From assembly GCA_037903475.1 (NCBI GenBank), contig JBAJFG010000567.1:395001-459000 (forward strand): a stretch of DNA of 64,000 nucleotides. The letters are read 5' to 3'. The stretch is from Ancylostoma caninum (taxonomy: Eukaryota; Nematoda; Chromadorea; Rhabditida; Ancylostomatidae). The position numbers and the translations under genes are program-made. This document shows positions 10,160 through 21,000 of the stretch, piece after piece (position 1 is the stretch's first letter; the number at the start of each line of letters is the position of its first letter). Below the pieces are notes generated by a model. That model was not told where the DNA came from. It saw only the letters and a list, made by a program, of their open reading frames with translations, and ran no database searches.

Positions 10160-10999
10160 TCATAGAATCAGTGAGTACAGTGAGCGAATCATCGTTACCA
10201 ACTTGGCCACGACCGTAGATAGTGGGACCAAAGACGATTTGGCAACATGCAGACCGGAGGGTGTTTGTGTATCGGTCGTGTTCGAAATAACGGGGTCGAA
10301 GTACCGGTCTAGGCCGACTAAGACATGAGGGATCTGGCGTTCTCCTCTAATCTTTGAATTCGCAACGCCTATCTCGCTGCATTGTAAAAATGCGCGGTCG
10401 GTTTCCGTTAGCCTCACGGAAGGAAATCCTCCGGTAATTATTGGTTTCGTCAGAATAGTTATGTCAAACTCATTGCCATAGGCAGTACCTATTTTGAGGG
10501 ACACTACATGACTTTCGAACTTTTCTGTATGTCCACCAATGCCTGACATTACGCACGTTTCGGATGTAATTCGTGGAAGACCAAGTTTATCGGCAAGAGC
10601 CTCCTCTAACTAACTAATAACTGTTTTTTGAGCGCCGGTGTCGAAAAAGAACATTGCCTTCTCGAACTTTTGTGTTCTGTAGTTCCACACATTCCCTTCA
10701 GCTGTCATTAGAACAAGCTGCTCGTTTTGCCTATAGTTAGGCCTTTCACAGATTCCATTTTCAATGTTCTGATTGGATATGAGCGGTTGATTAGCGCCAG
10801 TGTGTTGACGCCTAACATCATTGTTAGAATTCGCGTACCTGTTTGTGGGTTGGGGGCCCCGTGCGGACGATCTGTTATTGAAACCGTTCTGGTTGGTTCC
10901 ATTTCTTGACCAACGAGCGGCGGATGCTGGTGGGTTTGCCGCAGGAGGATTTGGTGCGGACCTGTCGAACGCACGCGGAAACGTGGTGAGTTCGACCAC
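10160..10999 (-). pseudogene. pol: pol: retroviral-type aspartic protease region with one in-frame stop
   Basis: The frame from 10999 ends in MFFFDTGAQKTVIS, the DTG active site of a retroviral-type aspartic protease, followed by TAG at 10612-10610. The same frame stays open beyond the stop (EEALADKLGLP) and continues as 10549-10160 with PHVLVGLDRYFD, typical of the BEL/Pao A17 peptidase region. A single nonsense codon therefore separates two parts of one domain. The frame overlaps the end of gag by about 125 bases in another frame, either a frameshift mutation or a programmed shift. Confidence 0.85.
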
Positions 11000-12300
11000 A
11001 GTTGCTGCAGTTTGGTTTTTTACAACTGCTACTGGAATGCGTGCTTTGGAAACATTTCCAGTACGCTTTGGTTTGCTTGAGTAGTTCTCGGCGTTTAAGT
11101 TTGTCAGTCACAGTCCTGCACATTGAGGACTGATGGTTTGAAAGGCAAAAATTGCACGTCGATTCCTGGTTGTATTGATTACTTGCTCTGTAATTATTCT
11201 GTTGACTAGGTCCGAGACGGAGCTCTATGTACGCCTTGGCCGTGATCTCCCGTTCTAGGGCGTCCAGGAGGTCCTGGACCTTCATGGTTTCCGTTTCCTG
11301 GTTCTTTACCAGGACATCTTTCACATTTTCGTGGGGAAATTTTTTCAGAATGGTCTCTGTCCACATGGGATCACATGTGTCCCGAATATCGTAACCTGCT
11401 GAGACCATGTGATTGACCAAGGTTTTGATGTAGTCAAAAGACTCCTGATAGCTTTCCGCTCTGCTACCAGCTGATTTTAACTCGAACAGTTCCTGTACTA
11501 TTTTTGACCTCTTCGTTGGTTTGTTGCCGAATCGCTTTGTTATGGTTTCTACATCCAGCTGTAAATGCTCGGTACAGGTTTCATGCCACGGATCGCTTTT
11601 TCTGCCGACCCTTTAAGGCTTTCCTTGAGGAGCACGATTTTCTCAATTGTAGCCAACTCATTGCTTTCGTGTATCAATGACTCAAATATGGCCCAGAACT
11701 CTGGAAACTCCCTTGGTTTCCACAAAATTTTGGCAACGTGATCGACGGTGGTTTTACAGTTCGAGGTTTTTTATTTGTGGATGAACTCGTCTCAGTCACC
11801 TCGTTACTGGTGGTGCTGGACTGCCCCACCTCGGTTTCGTGTGAGTTTTTCCTTTGAAATGAGTTTTGTATGGGAAGTTTGTGCTTAACCTGTACTTTTT
11901 GCAAGTTAATTTTTGTGTCTGCAATTCGAGACTCGATAGTGAAGGCGGCATCCTTCATTATTTTTGAATATTGGGACTCTCTTTCCAATTCTTCAATTTC
12001 CGCAATCATATCTTTTTGCTCTGTTTTTCATTTTACGCTCATGTAAAATTCTTCCATTTTCTCAATTTTACTCTCTAGATTGTCAATATGCCACCTAATT
12101 TGTCCTAGGCACGTTGTGAGTAATACTAGGTTGTTTGAACACTTTTCGTGACGTTGATTATCATCCTCAAGATAATCGACTTTTTCTCCATAACCCTCAT
12201 ATTTTTTGAGAATATCTACCAGGTTGGAAGATCTAGTGGTTATTGTTTTTTGTAAAGATAAAGCGCCATTTTTTGCTTGCGTGCGAACTTCTGGAGAGAA
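10875..12300 (-). pseudogene. gag: gag of the BEL element, broken by one stop and a frameshift
   Basis: Coding sequence is readable from about 12300. It has no obvious ATG at its head and crosses TGA at 12030-12028 in the same frame as 12009-11674. This part is acidic and coiled-coil-like (MIAEIEELERES). A frame change follows before the frame 11420-10875, which carries the nucleocapsid. The knuckles are CNFCLSNHQSSMC, then YWKCFQSTHSSSSC with Tyr where the first Cys is expected, then CSNCGRTHHVSAC. Gag would package element RNA. The lost Cys plus the breaks mean it is not functional as read. Confidence 0.85.
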
Positions 12301-12463
12301 GCAAGTCAGCTGCTGTTAGGCTTGGAGTGAATAGAGTAAGCTGCTATTGAGCTTAGGAGTGGAAGTGAGCTACTGTTGAGCTTAGGGTGCTGGGCAAACG
12401 AAGTTTTGCGATTTAGGGCTAACTGAGTCTCTAGGTTAGGTAAATCTAACCGGCTTTAGTTTA

Positions 12464-12475
12464 GCCGATGCACCA
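12464..12475 (-). promoter_or_regulatory. Primer-binding site matching tRNA-Gly
   Basis: On the plus strand GCCGATGCACCA lies 4 bases inside the 5' LTR. It equals the last nine bases plus CCA of animal tRNA-Gly(GCC), so the element RNA could pair with that tRNA over 12 bases. Position and match both support a minus-strand primer site. The match stops after 12 bases. Confidence 0.82.
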
Positions 12476-12479
12476 AAAA

Positions 12480-12702
12480 TGTGGTGACTTAAGCGGCTGG
12501 GTGGCGCCTTTAGGTTTCTGGGCGGTTGGGTGGCGCCCTTCAGAATAAAACAGTGGTTCAGTGGTAATAATCGTTTATCTCGATTCCAGCGTATTGCCGG
12601 AATGGATGCAACAATAGAGAGTCAGGCTGACGCCCCGCCCTCACAACATATCGGCACACTCAAGGGTGCCAGAGGCAAAGGTTATGGCGACACGCCAGAA
12701 CA
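12480..12702 (-). repeat. 5' LTR of the BEL element
   Basis: This is the partner of 5832-6054, of identical length, and is followed directly by the GCGAC duplication. In this orientation it should hold the element promoter. No TATA box was pinpointed. Confidence 0.93.
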
Positions 12703-13280
12703 GCGACATGGTTTTCAAACACGGCCTCACTTGCTCAGTCGATAATAGCTATTGCTGAGGCGTTCATTACAATGTGCAAGCTTAGCTTCTCAGCTCCGCT
12801 TCTTCTAGCTTCCTAGCAAGATAATTCGTCCGCTCCAATATCAAAATTGGCTTCGAAATAGGGTTTTTGACTGTGTTTTCAGTCAAGCGTATCGTTGTAA
12901 TCAGCACGTAGAGTAGAACTGGATTCTGTTAATATCACGATACTCATCATGGGGTCATACACTGCCTTTAAGTCGGTCATGATGCAACCAAAGTCTATGT
13001 CACAAAAAGGTGTTTTCGTTTCTTTCCATGCAAAGCCTTACTCCACCAAAACTTGTGGGGGAAAACTCAAAAGGCTATATAATTTTGGCCGGTACTGTAT
13101 GTAGTCCCCATAAAAATCGGAAAAAAGTCGGAGAAAATTTCGCGATTTGCAATTAGTTTTCTTTCCGCTGTTAGAAGCAGCTTTGTTTATGTATTGGTCT
13201 ATTCTCTTCTTTAAGTGTCAAGACATTGCTACTACATCTCTGAGCAATCTACTCCACTGTGAATCCACTTCCATCCAATA

Positions 13281-13447
13281 CATATAGAGAACTCCAAACG
13301 GACGCAGTCAAGAGTCAGGCCCGCGGCGCGGCTCTCTTTGGCAGGGTCACGGGAGCTCGGCTTAGTGTGCGTCTGCGTCTCTGCCGATGGGAGCTGCGCC
13401 GCGATCTCGAATCTTGTCTACGTACGTTTGGAGTTTCCTATACATGT
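13281..13447. repeat. Foldback MITE, copy 1
   Basis: The two halves are imperfect inverse copies. The left half contains GCGGCGCGGCTCTCTTTGGC and the right half ends in CTACGTACGTTTGGAGTT. A second member of the same family, better preserved, lies at 49568-49737. The open frames across it are shadows of the palindrome. Confidence 0.8.
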
Positions 13448-14486
13448 ACTGGGAAACCCAGTGGCTGGGCATGCAGCACGCGCTATTTCACAACGCATCA
13501 CCGTAGTTGACCGTGCAGCCACACACTTTATTGATATCACCGCTCTCATTCTCATCTGATCCTCCTACTTCCTGCTTGGAACTGGTCCAAACTGGTAGAC
13601 CTGCTCGACCACTGGAGCTTCTTGCATACGTCAAATGTTAGTATGAGTCGCTACAGCCTTCTTCTTTTGTAATTCTTGCTGCCAGTTGTTAATGTCTTGC
13701 AGTATGTTCTCAATCATAGAGAGCAAGTTTCTCCTTCACAAAAATATTTTAATTTTTTTTTGCAGGTACAAACAAACCGTTGATATTTACGCATATAAGG
13801 GATCTGCTGTGCATCGGAGGAGGTCGATAGATGATGGCATATTAATACGGCACAATGATCAAACTCGCAAAGAGATTGGCCATTTTATTATTATTAGAAA
13901 GCATGGTCAAAGCGATGTAAATATGTTTCTTTAAAGAGCAATTAATTACAAATAATTACAGTGGTGGTCGCCACTGTGAGAGCGATTGCCACTGTGAGAG
14001 AACAAACTGGGGTGTTCGCCAAAAGCCGCAATCAAAATTTAAAATTTCAAGACCTTTGGAATCAATTGAAAATTCAAGAGTTAGAAGCAGAAGGTGTCAG
14101 AAATTGGAGCGAGCTAGCGCAAAATTTTTGCTTATTTTATAGACCCTGGACCCTGTAGACCACGCCTCTTGCTCAAGTCCGTCATTTGTGTACTAAATAT
14201 TTCGAGTAGTTTTGTATAGTATTTGTCAGGTTGGCCGAGAAGTCCTGTTTTTGTTTTTATCATAACTTTACTGAATAACTTTCTCGCCTAATAATAAAAT
14301 AAATGTAAATAGCAGTGATTATGCTCTATTTAATGGATACGTTACTGATTTCACCAATCATGAAAATGAGTTTCTGTGAGTCAAGGAATGTGAAGGCCCG
14401 CAAATTTATACCGTTTATTTTGGAAAATTCTTTTTTGGTATGTGAGCATCAACGAAACCAAGCAACTTATAACCAGAGGTATAAAT
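13448..14486. other. Unassigned AT-rich spacer
   Basis: I find no gene or clear transposon end here. A short imperfect direct repeat (GCCACTGTGAGAG twice) lies at 13971-14000. Short frames show no motif. Confidence 0.4.
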
Positions 14487-14487
14487 A

Positions 14488-15028
14488 TTATGTTGGGCAA
14501 TAAGTTCGTGTGGTTTTTTTTATCGACTCAGTTTTTACGACAAATTGAACAAAGTTTGACAGCACGTCATAGGCGTCTTCTAGCTCTTGTTTTGTTCTTT
14601 GCCAATATATAACCAGTGCCCCAATTCCTGCTACTTCTCTTCTTCTATCACATGAAATGTGACCCTCTGATTCGACAACGGCGTGCATCTCCGACACCAC
14701 CAACAGTTCCATTACGATAGTGGAACCAATGCAGCTCAAGCTGCTGATGATGTTAAGAGCACCTAAGTGGAAGCCGTTACTGTTGAAGGGACAGCGCAGA
14801 AGTGGATGTCTGCTCCAGAGAAGTCCATTTTGAGCTGGACGGTGCACCTTGCTCTGTACGCACAGTTGTTAGAGTTATGAGACGATTTTTCGCAAGGACT
14901 TGCTCTAGATGTGAAGAAGAAGTACTGCGGATATCAACTTCCAGAAAAAGCCAAGTTCAACTAGTCCACTTCGTGAAAATACACTTAATGGTCAGAAAAA
15001 CGGCCCAAACTTATTGCCCAACCTAATA
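14488..15028. mobile_element. Mariner-related element with TIRs, about 540 bp
   Basis: The left end reads ATGTTGGGCAATAAGTTCG and the right end carries its inverse, AAACTTATTGCCCAACCTAA. Opposing frames (14847-14488 minus and 14802-15026 plus) both end in TYCPT because they read out through the TIRs, as in some mariner families. No DD34D motif is readable. It is a non-autonomous or heavily deleted copy, unrelated in TIR sequence to the one at 3597. Confidence 0.72.
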
Positions 15029-15030
15029 AT

Positions 15031-16018
15031 TACGAGAGAGTGCAAAGTCTGGAGAACAGGAAACACAGGAAGCGATGTCCCAACCCAGCCCCTTTTGTTT
15101 ATACTAGGCCTCTTCACCGGAGATTGGTGAAATTTTTGTGGAAAATGAGTGAGGCAATGCAGGCTTTCCCATCTTTTTCGTTTTTGTTCGACTGTTTTAG
15201 CTATTTTCCAAACCTGGCCTGCTCAGATGGCAGCCGTAGCTGTCCTGCCCCGCTGGAACATTTCGAAATGTAGCATCCCTCAGGCTTTCTGACGTGGTAT
15301 CACCTACGGCGTGTTTGCTAAAGGCTTATATCTCCGTACTCAAAGCGGCGGAGTCCTATAAAATAATTGATAACACTCTCCGAGATTGCGCATGTGATGT
15401 TGCTGGCCTCATGGCTTGCCAAGCTGCTTAACAGCAGCTGAGAACGAGAGAATTGGAAAGGGTTCCTCCACGGAATCGAGGCATGGCCGGACCAACAGTG
15501 TCCGTGCTGGCCTTGTATACTCCTTGACGAATAGCATAGAAAATGTAATCCAATACAGTATAGGTCTTACTAAATGAATTTCCTTATCAAAAGAATTTTG
15601 AGAAATTTCAGACAAGACGTTTCGTCCAACATAGTGCATAGATTTTTCCATGTTTTAGTGGTCGGATCACCTGATAGGGGAGGATTTTTTTCTGAAAGGC
15701 TATACTGCTCGGACATGGATGAATCCTTTCAATTTTCACAGGTATGAATCAGCACTTCAGTGAGGCTCTCCATATTCGAATTTATTTCAGGAGAATGTCG
15801 TATCCAAACTCAGTCCACCGAATGATGAAATATGGAATTTTCTACGGTTGGAAAAGATTCATCCCATATCTTGCTGGTACATTCATCTCATGTTTCCTAG
15901 AGATAACTTGTTTTATTCAAACGTGCTTTTCCGCAGGTTGCTGCATCGTGATTGATCATGTTTGAGATTTTCCCACGTTCATGATCAACATGAGACATAG
16001 GGAACCCCAAACGGGCAG
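15031..16018. other. Unassigned spacer
   Basis: No motif-bearing frame, RNA or repeat boundary was recognised. Frames of 60-80 codons on both strands look like chance. Confidence 0.4.
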
Positions 16019-16447
16019 GTGAAAACCGACCAGTGCCGCGTACCGGCATTCTTGAACAGAAGATGTCAGAGAGCGTCACAAAGCACTATCTGTCGGGGAG
16101 TAGAAAAAAGGTTAAAACGGATACGACCCACCGGTGGGTCGTATTGTCCGTTACATGTTAACGAGTTTGAAGAATTCCGAGCTACAAAGCGAACGGTCGT
16201 GCAGCAGTTTCAGTGTAGAGGCCAATACTCAATTAGTGTGCAGTTGAATCGTGCTGATCATAGTTGTCCATACCGCTACTTGCACGCTTACACATTTGGA
16301 CAAGTAAAAGAATCGCAGCGATTATGCCATTGGTTCTGTGGACGAACACTTAGCTCCTATCTTTCTTACAGTCGTGACCAGACAACTAATGTCACTTTAT
16401 CAGAAAATCTGTGTTTTCTCGCTAGGATGCTCTCAACGGTGGACTAA
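16019..16447 (+). CDS. Hypothetical ORF of 142 codons, doubtful
   Basis: This is an open frame with no recognised domain, signal peptide or membrane segment. It is Arg- and Ser-rich and crosses a perfect 24-bp palindrome at 16121-16144, which is more typical of repeat DNA than of an exon. No splice sites or neighbouring exons support it. I list it only because it is among the longer frames outside known repeats. Confidence 0.15.
   Translation: MKTDQCRVPAFLNRRCQRASQSTICRGVEKRLKRIRPTGGSYCPLHVNEFEEFRATKRTVVQQFQCRGQYSISVQLNRADHSCPYRYLHAYTFGQVKESQRLCHWFCGRTLSSYLSYSRDQTTNVTLSENLCFLARMLSTVD
16121..16144. repeat. Perfect 24-bp palindrome
   Basis: ATACGACCCACC is followed directly by its reverse complement. 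There is no spacer and the flanking bases do not extend the match. Confidence 0.9.
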
Positions 16448-17671
16448 GAAGTCACAGAATACGTTTTTGCGTGGGAGGAGCATTTCTTACGTACGTGCTA
16501 GTTGTCCGCCATAGTTTTATCCTGTACAAGACCCACAGTGGTAGAAAATAAACGAGGTCGGTTTGGAAAGTTTGGAATGACAATGAAAACGAAACGAAAT
16601 GTACGCAATGAATACTTCATTTCTTTATTAATCCTCTAGAAGCTCAACACACGTGATCCGGTCTGTTTTGAACTTTTCATTCCCCAACTAGAACAGGATT
16701 CTTTGAAGTACTCGGAATAACCGGGTAAATACCATGATCAACTCGTCGCTCGATCGAAATCTCAACGATTTTAGCTAATTTCTCTGATGTTTTCCTTTTT
16801 TGGATTTTTACACAGTGATTGTTGTTTGCTATCCTCCAGCTGCGATTAGTTTCCAAAATCCGGGAACTACGGCGAGAAAATGAAGGTGAAAAATTTTCAG
16901 GAATTAGCACCCAAGCGTTGTTTGCTTCACATGCGGTTTTCTCTTCCAAGTGGGAAAAATGACCACCTAAATTTCGCCCCTGTCAATAATTGAGTGCAGT
17001 TGAAATTGCTTGACTTGACCCACTTTTCAAAATACGGTTCTTTGTCGGATTGAATCGACATTTGAAGTCAATTCACTTGAAGGAATCGTCAAACGAAAAA
17101 GAACAATTCCCTGACGGTCACTCCGAAAACTTTCCAAACCACCCTCGTATACGTTACGTTAACTTGGTCCAGCAAGCCGGTACAGACCAGGCATTCAAAG
17201 GCTTTTTTGAAAGGTTCCGTGTACCTCGTAGAACGTGAGCAACGTGTTGACAAGTTTCAAAGTCGCCTAATAGTTCAGAAGCTGCCGCTAACCACACAAA
17301 GTATAGAACTCAGTGCCGGTAGGTGCTAGCGATCTTGATACATATCGACTACTGGTGACTCGGGCAACAGCGACAACAGCGATACTTTGCTCGAAATCGG
17401 TGTCGAAATCGATGTTGCTGTCGAGGGAGCAGAGTGCAGTAAGTACTTCACGTGCAATGTAGCGACAGTCAGACACAAAAATAAGGTGCGACTCGCTGCC
17501 AACTAATTATGCTCGTTTCGTTCAACTTTTTACGATCCGTGCTTGAGAGACTAGAATGAAGTTATTCTACCCATTAACTCTTATTCCTTTTTTCTTCCTG
17601 AAAACCACGCAGGGAATATGCAGGTGCTCATATGTAAACTACTTTTACACAAGTTCATTCTATTTGTATCA
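16448..17671. other. Unassigned spacer
   Basis: A 90-codon minus frame at 16949-16677 and a short plus frame at 17050-17238 have no assignable domain. No repeat boundary was found. Confidence 0.35.
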
Positions 17672-18570
17672 GGGTTGAGCAGATTGTCCGGTAATCCGAT
17701 TTGCAGTTATCCGTAGGCTTTGGCCTATCCGTTATCCGCACCGTTATCTGGGCTTTTGGCGCCGGATAAGGGTGCGGATAAAGCCGAAAATATAGCTTCA
17801 TTTCGCACGTTCTCAAAAGAAAATAGCCTCCGTTCAAAGAAGTAATACTCAATTTTGCGCATTCTACGTCATCAGTGGTTTATAGTCTTGTGGCAAGGTA
17901 GGAGAAGGTAACACAGACTTGTACCGGCACGAAAAGAAATGCTCTTGCTCATGTTTTCTGGGTCGTCCGCGAAGTCACGCAATAACTTCGAAACCACCAT
18001 TTACTTGTAAAATCAACAATGTTGGCTGATGTTTCGCCATTAACAACGTTGAAATTGGTGACCTCGCAGCTCACCGATGGACGGTGCCCTCTTCCTCGTA
18101 GGGTCCATTTCGACTACTCATTCAACCTGTTTATATTATTCTTTGAATGAATTGATTAAATAGCGTTTGAAAGTCAGTACGTCCATAATAGTTAGTCAGT
18201 CCTAGGAGATTTGTCAGAACTCCACAAAAGATATATGTGTGAAACAAAGTTTCCGCCCCCTTCAGCTCCCCAATCACAACATCCAATTGCCGCTGGAAAC
18301 TGTTTTTTTTTTCTGGCAAACTCTACTACACCTCTTCACGATGACGCCATGGTCACCGTCATGCACGGAAGGGGAATTTTGATGACTAACAATATGTGCT
18401 AATACTTCTCCACGATATCATATCGTATCTCACTTTTATCATCATTAGTATTGTAAAATGTGGTGTCTTGTACCATCTGGACCACTTACCCGTTATCCGG
18501 TCATTTTTGGCCTATCCGTTATCCGCACCGTTATGCGGGTCGTAGAAAACCTCGTATCCGCTCATCCCTG
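17672..18570. repeat. Dispersed GTTATCCG-rich repeats, two direct copies
   Basis: About 36 bases containing GGCCTATCCGTTATCCGCAC occur at 17710-17745 and again at 18502-18537 in the same orientation, each within a cluster of GTTATCC motifs. At 17740-17785 the motif also appears in inverse (GGTGCGGATAA), giving a weak hairpin. They may be two fragments of one repeat family. The 750 bases between them hold no recognised gene. Confidence 0.6.
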
Positions 18571-18689
18571 GGATTGTATGCAGCTTCCTGGAGTTCGAGA
18601 GCGATATAGTAAGCGATCTGCTTACATTTGCATGGTTCCGAAGTTCATTCTGACTGGGTTCCTGTGTGACCTTCCCGCCACTCCATTCG

Positions 18690-18911
18690 GAAGAGCCTCG
18701 GGTACCAGCTCATCTTAGTACTGGTACGCTCTCAGGAACCTCATTCGGAAGCTCCATAGGTTCCGGCCAGCTTCCTGAGAGCATCCTGCGACGTCGCCTA
18801 CGAATTTTCGGCAGGTAGGAAGTACCGGAGCGGGAAATCGCTTCCGGATGAGGTTCCTGAGAGCTTCCGAACGTATCAGTACTAAGATGAGCTGGTACCC
18901 GAGGCTCTTCC
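18690..18911. repeat. Foldback MITE, 222 bp
   Basis: The left arm begins GAAGAGCCTCGGGTACCAGC and the right arm ends with the inverse, GCTGGTACCCGAGGCTCTTC. The arms pair over about 65 bases with a few differences around an 80-base core. No coding frame. Confidence 0.85.
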
Positions 18912-18962
18912 TTTACTTCGTTTGACCTTCTTATTTTTACTCTATGGGTACACCGACGCTTA

Positions 18963-19110
18963 CAAAATCGGTGTGGGACGGGTCCACTGTGGCATCATGG
19001 GTGCGCTGGCGCCCAGATTTGCAATATGGAGCCAAGGACGGGTCCCAAATAGCGCTGTCGGAGCGCCGGCGCTGAATTTTGCAAAATCGGCCTGGGACGG
19101 GTCCACTGTG
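18963..19110. repeat. Minisatellite, about 59-bp unit, 2.5 copies
   Basis: Units share GGGACGGGTCC followed by a variable stretch ending in a GCGCTGGCGCC-like block. Starts lie near 18963, 19022 and 19080. AT-rich sequence resembling the core of the hAT-type MITE follows to 19196. Confidence 0.7.
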
Positions 19111-19628
19111 CCTTTTGGTTTATTTATTTATTATTATTATTTATTAGAGATTTTTATTTATATTGTAAAGTTTATTTGTTTTATTTGTATTGTATAGAAA
19201 GTGGGGTGGGGCAGCCACTTGAGGCAGGTAGAAAAGCTTCACACATGTGAAATTAACAAAAAAGCAAGACTAATCATTAACTGAGCTCAAACACGGAGCC
19301 CTCTTTATAAATTGCGCATATTCTACCAGTCTGGCCGCCTCACCAACGTAGGGCTTCCACACTTCAAGTGGTCCTTGCCTTCTTCCAGATTCTTGACCAC
19401 ACATCTACATGTAAAACTATTTTCCGATACAACGGTACTACCTACTGTTTTTTTTTGTAGGTGCATTCATTCAACGCCTATGTACCAGTCATGGCCAGCC
19501 ACTCCAACTCTGCACAGGAGTATCTTCCAGATGGCTTAAGAACCTGTGTAAATTCAGCATAACCAAAGTTGTGCGAATAATCATCTTTTTCACACTACTG
19601 GGCCACTGCAGACCGCTATCCTGGTGTT

Positions 19629-20336
19629 TATGCTTTGTGTATTTGTGAGCCGCACACGAGATTGTTTTAATTTCATTTTATCGGCTGACGTTTCGGCGTC
19701 CTTGCCTTCGTCGGAGCCTGAAAGAGTCAAATCAACTCATGAAAATATCCGGACAAACGCCACCTCAGTCATGCATCCAGATCCAGGCTATGCACCAAAA
19801 AACACAAGCCAACCCCAGTGAAACCGACGACCAACCTCTCTACAAGTTCTACGGCCGGCTGATGTTGGACGACCGAACACGTGTGGACTTGGTAGCAGTG
19901 TGAGACTTTCTGCCAGAAGTCATATTCCAAGTCAGATGTTACACAATGCCAGATATGGAAGCAGTTCACTGGTGATGGTGGGGCACTCTTCTCTGCGATT
20001 CATTTTTGGATTTTTGATGTGGATCCAAAATGCTTCGAGAGTTTTGCGTGCAGAAATCGCCGAACGGGCAATTTACACAATCAGACATTGTGCAGAGACG
20101 GTCCTAGATGCGGCTTCGAATCAGTTGATGCTTTAGATTGCTTGGCGGTAGTTCTACGAGCGTGACCATAATTTCCAAATTCGCTCTCCTCAGGAAAAGT
20201 CGAGTGGCTTTGCTCACTTCATCGGAGATAAACGGTGAGCAAAACTGAACCTTATTGTCTGTATTGGCATTCTTCCTTTGCACTTGCGTGCAGCGCCGCC
20301 AACCGCGTGGACCGGTTCACAAATACACAAAGCATA
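19629..20336. mobile_element. Nested element with 23-bp TIRs inside M1
   Basis: TATGCTTTGTGTATTTGTGA at 19629-19648 is repeated in inverse at 20317-20336. The insertion separates M1 sequence that is continuous in M2. On the minus strand near the left end is a motif resembling part of the hammerhead core found in Penelope-like elements. No intact frame was recognised. A target duplication was not resolved. Confidence 0.6.
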
Positions 20337-20384
20337 ATCTTTCATAATGCCGAGGTTCAAAGACGATCGGACATGGGAATTTAT

Positions 20385-21000
20385 CCTGGTGTTTTCCCCA
20401 CTTTTGGCCACGGCGGACCCGATCCACCTGTGGGCCCGTATCCAGACGTTTTCCCCACGGTTGGGCCAAGACAGACCCATTCTCAATCCGTGGACCCTTA
20501 TGCCTTTTCCCCACTACTGGGCCACGGCGTACCTACTCTCCATCCGTGGACCCATATCCTGGCATTTTCCCTGCTATTGGTCACGGCAGACCTATCCTTC
20601 ATCCATTGACCCGTATACTGGCGTTTTCTCCACTACTGGGCCACGGCAGACCCATCCTCCATTCGTGGGCCCTAGCCTGGCTTTTCCCCCCTTACTGGGC
20701 CACGGCGTACTTATTCTCCATCCGTGCACCCATATCCTGGCGTTTTCCCGACTAGTGTTCGCAGGCAGACCCATTCTCCATCTGAGGACCCGTACACTGA
20801 CGTTTTCTCCACAACTGGGCCGCGGCAGACCCATTCCCTATCTGTGGACCTTTATCCTGGAGTTTTCTCTGCTATTGGCCACGGCAGACATATTCTTCAT
20901 CGTGGACCCGTATGTTGGCGTTTCCCCCATTGTTGGGGCACGGCGGACCCTTTCTCGATCGGTGGATTCCTATCCTGGTGTTCTGGTGTTTTTTTCTGAA
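20385..21000 (+). repeat. 60-bp minisatellite in M1, about ten units
   Basis: Units follow the pattern TGGACCCGTATCCTGGCG, a CACTACTGGGCCACGGC block, then CCATTCTCCATCCG. Because 60 is a multiple of three, frames stay open across the array. The 239-codon frame at 20347-21066 and several opposite-strand frames are products of this. The plus reading is a 20-residue repeat like PYPGVFPT-GPRQTHS-SVD. Confidence 0.85.

Larger units (their letters stand above)
5832..12702 (-). mobile_element. BEL/Pao LTR retrotransposon with env, integrase region missing
   Basis: Two 223-bp LTRs begin TG and end CA, and are flanked by the 5-bp duplication GCGAC at 5827-5831 and 12703-12707. Transcription runs on the minus strand, so the 5' LTR is on the right. 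The order is gag, aspartic protease, RT, RNase H, env and a zinc-knuckle ORF. The RNase H/pol tail ends near 8461 and env starts at 8386, leaving no room for the integrase that BEL elements normally carry after RNase H. The LTRs differ at 10 of 223 positions by hand count, which indicates an old insertion. Several stops and frameshifts agree with that. Confidence 0.93.
5625..12972. repeat. 460-bp MITE, copy A, split by the BEL element
   Basis: The flanks of the BEL insertion, 5625-5831 and 12708-12972, together align with uninterrupted sequence at 49916-50381 and with the interrupted copy at 32427-33373. Shared blocks include GACGAGAGGCTTTATTCC, AACACGGC and TCTCAGCTCCGCTTCTTC. The better copies end in inverted AGGCAGTGTCTCA. 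The left end of this copy is degenerate. No coding capacity is evident. Confidence 0.82.
5197..13099. mobile_element. Tc1-like element (about 1.0 kb without nested insertions)
   Basis: The left end is TA then CAGTACCGGCCAAAATTA from 5199. The right end ends in the inverse, TAATTTTGGCCGGTACTG at 13080-13097, followed by TA. The TIRs match over about 33 bp with a few differences. CAGT termini and a TA target duplication are typical of Tc1-like transposons. Removing the BEL insertion and one duplicate target leaves about 1023 bp, and no transposase is recognisable, so this is a non-autonomous copy. The 460-bp MITE and the BEL element are nested inside it. Confidence 0.78.

Noticed and set aside
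16677..16949. 90-codon minus frame as an exon
   Set aside because: There is no motif, flanking splice context or neighbouring exon.
17050..17130. Possible C2H2 zinc finger (LNRHLKSIHLKES)
   Set aside because: Only the His-containing half is present. No Cys pair lies upstream in the same frame, so it is probably chance.
20592..20834. Open frames of 80-240 codons on both strands of the minisatellite
   Set aside because: They exist because the repeat unit is 60 bases and free of stops in several frames. Opposite-strand frames are equally long.
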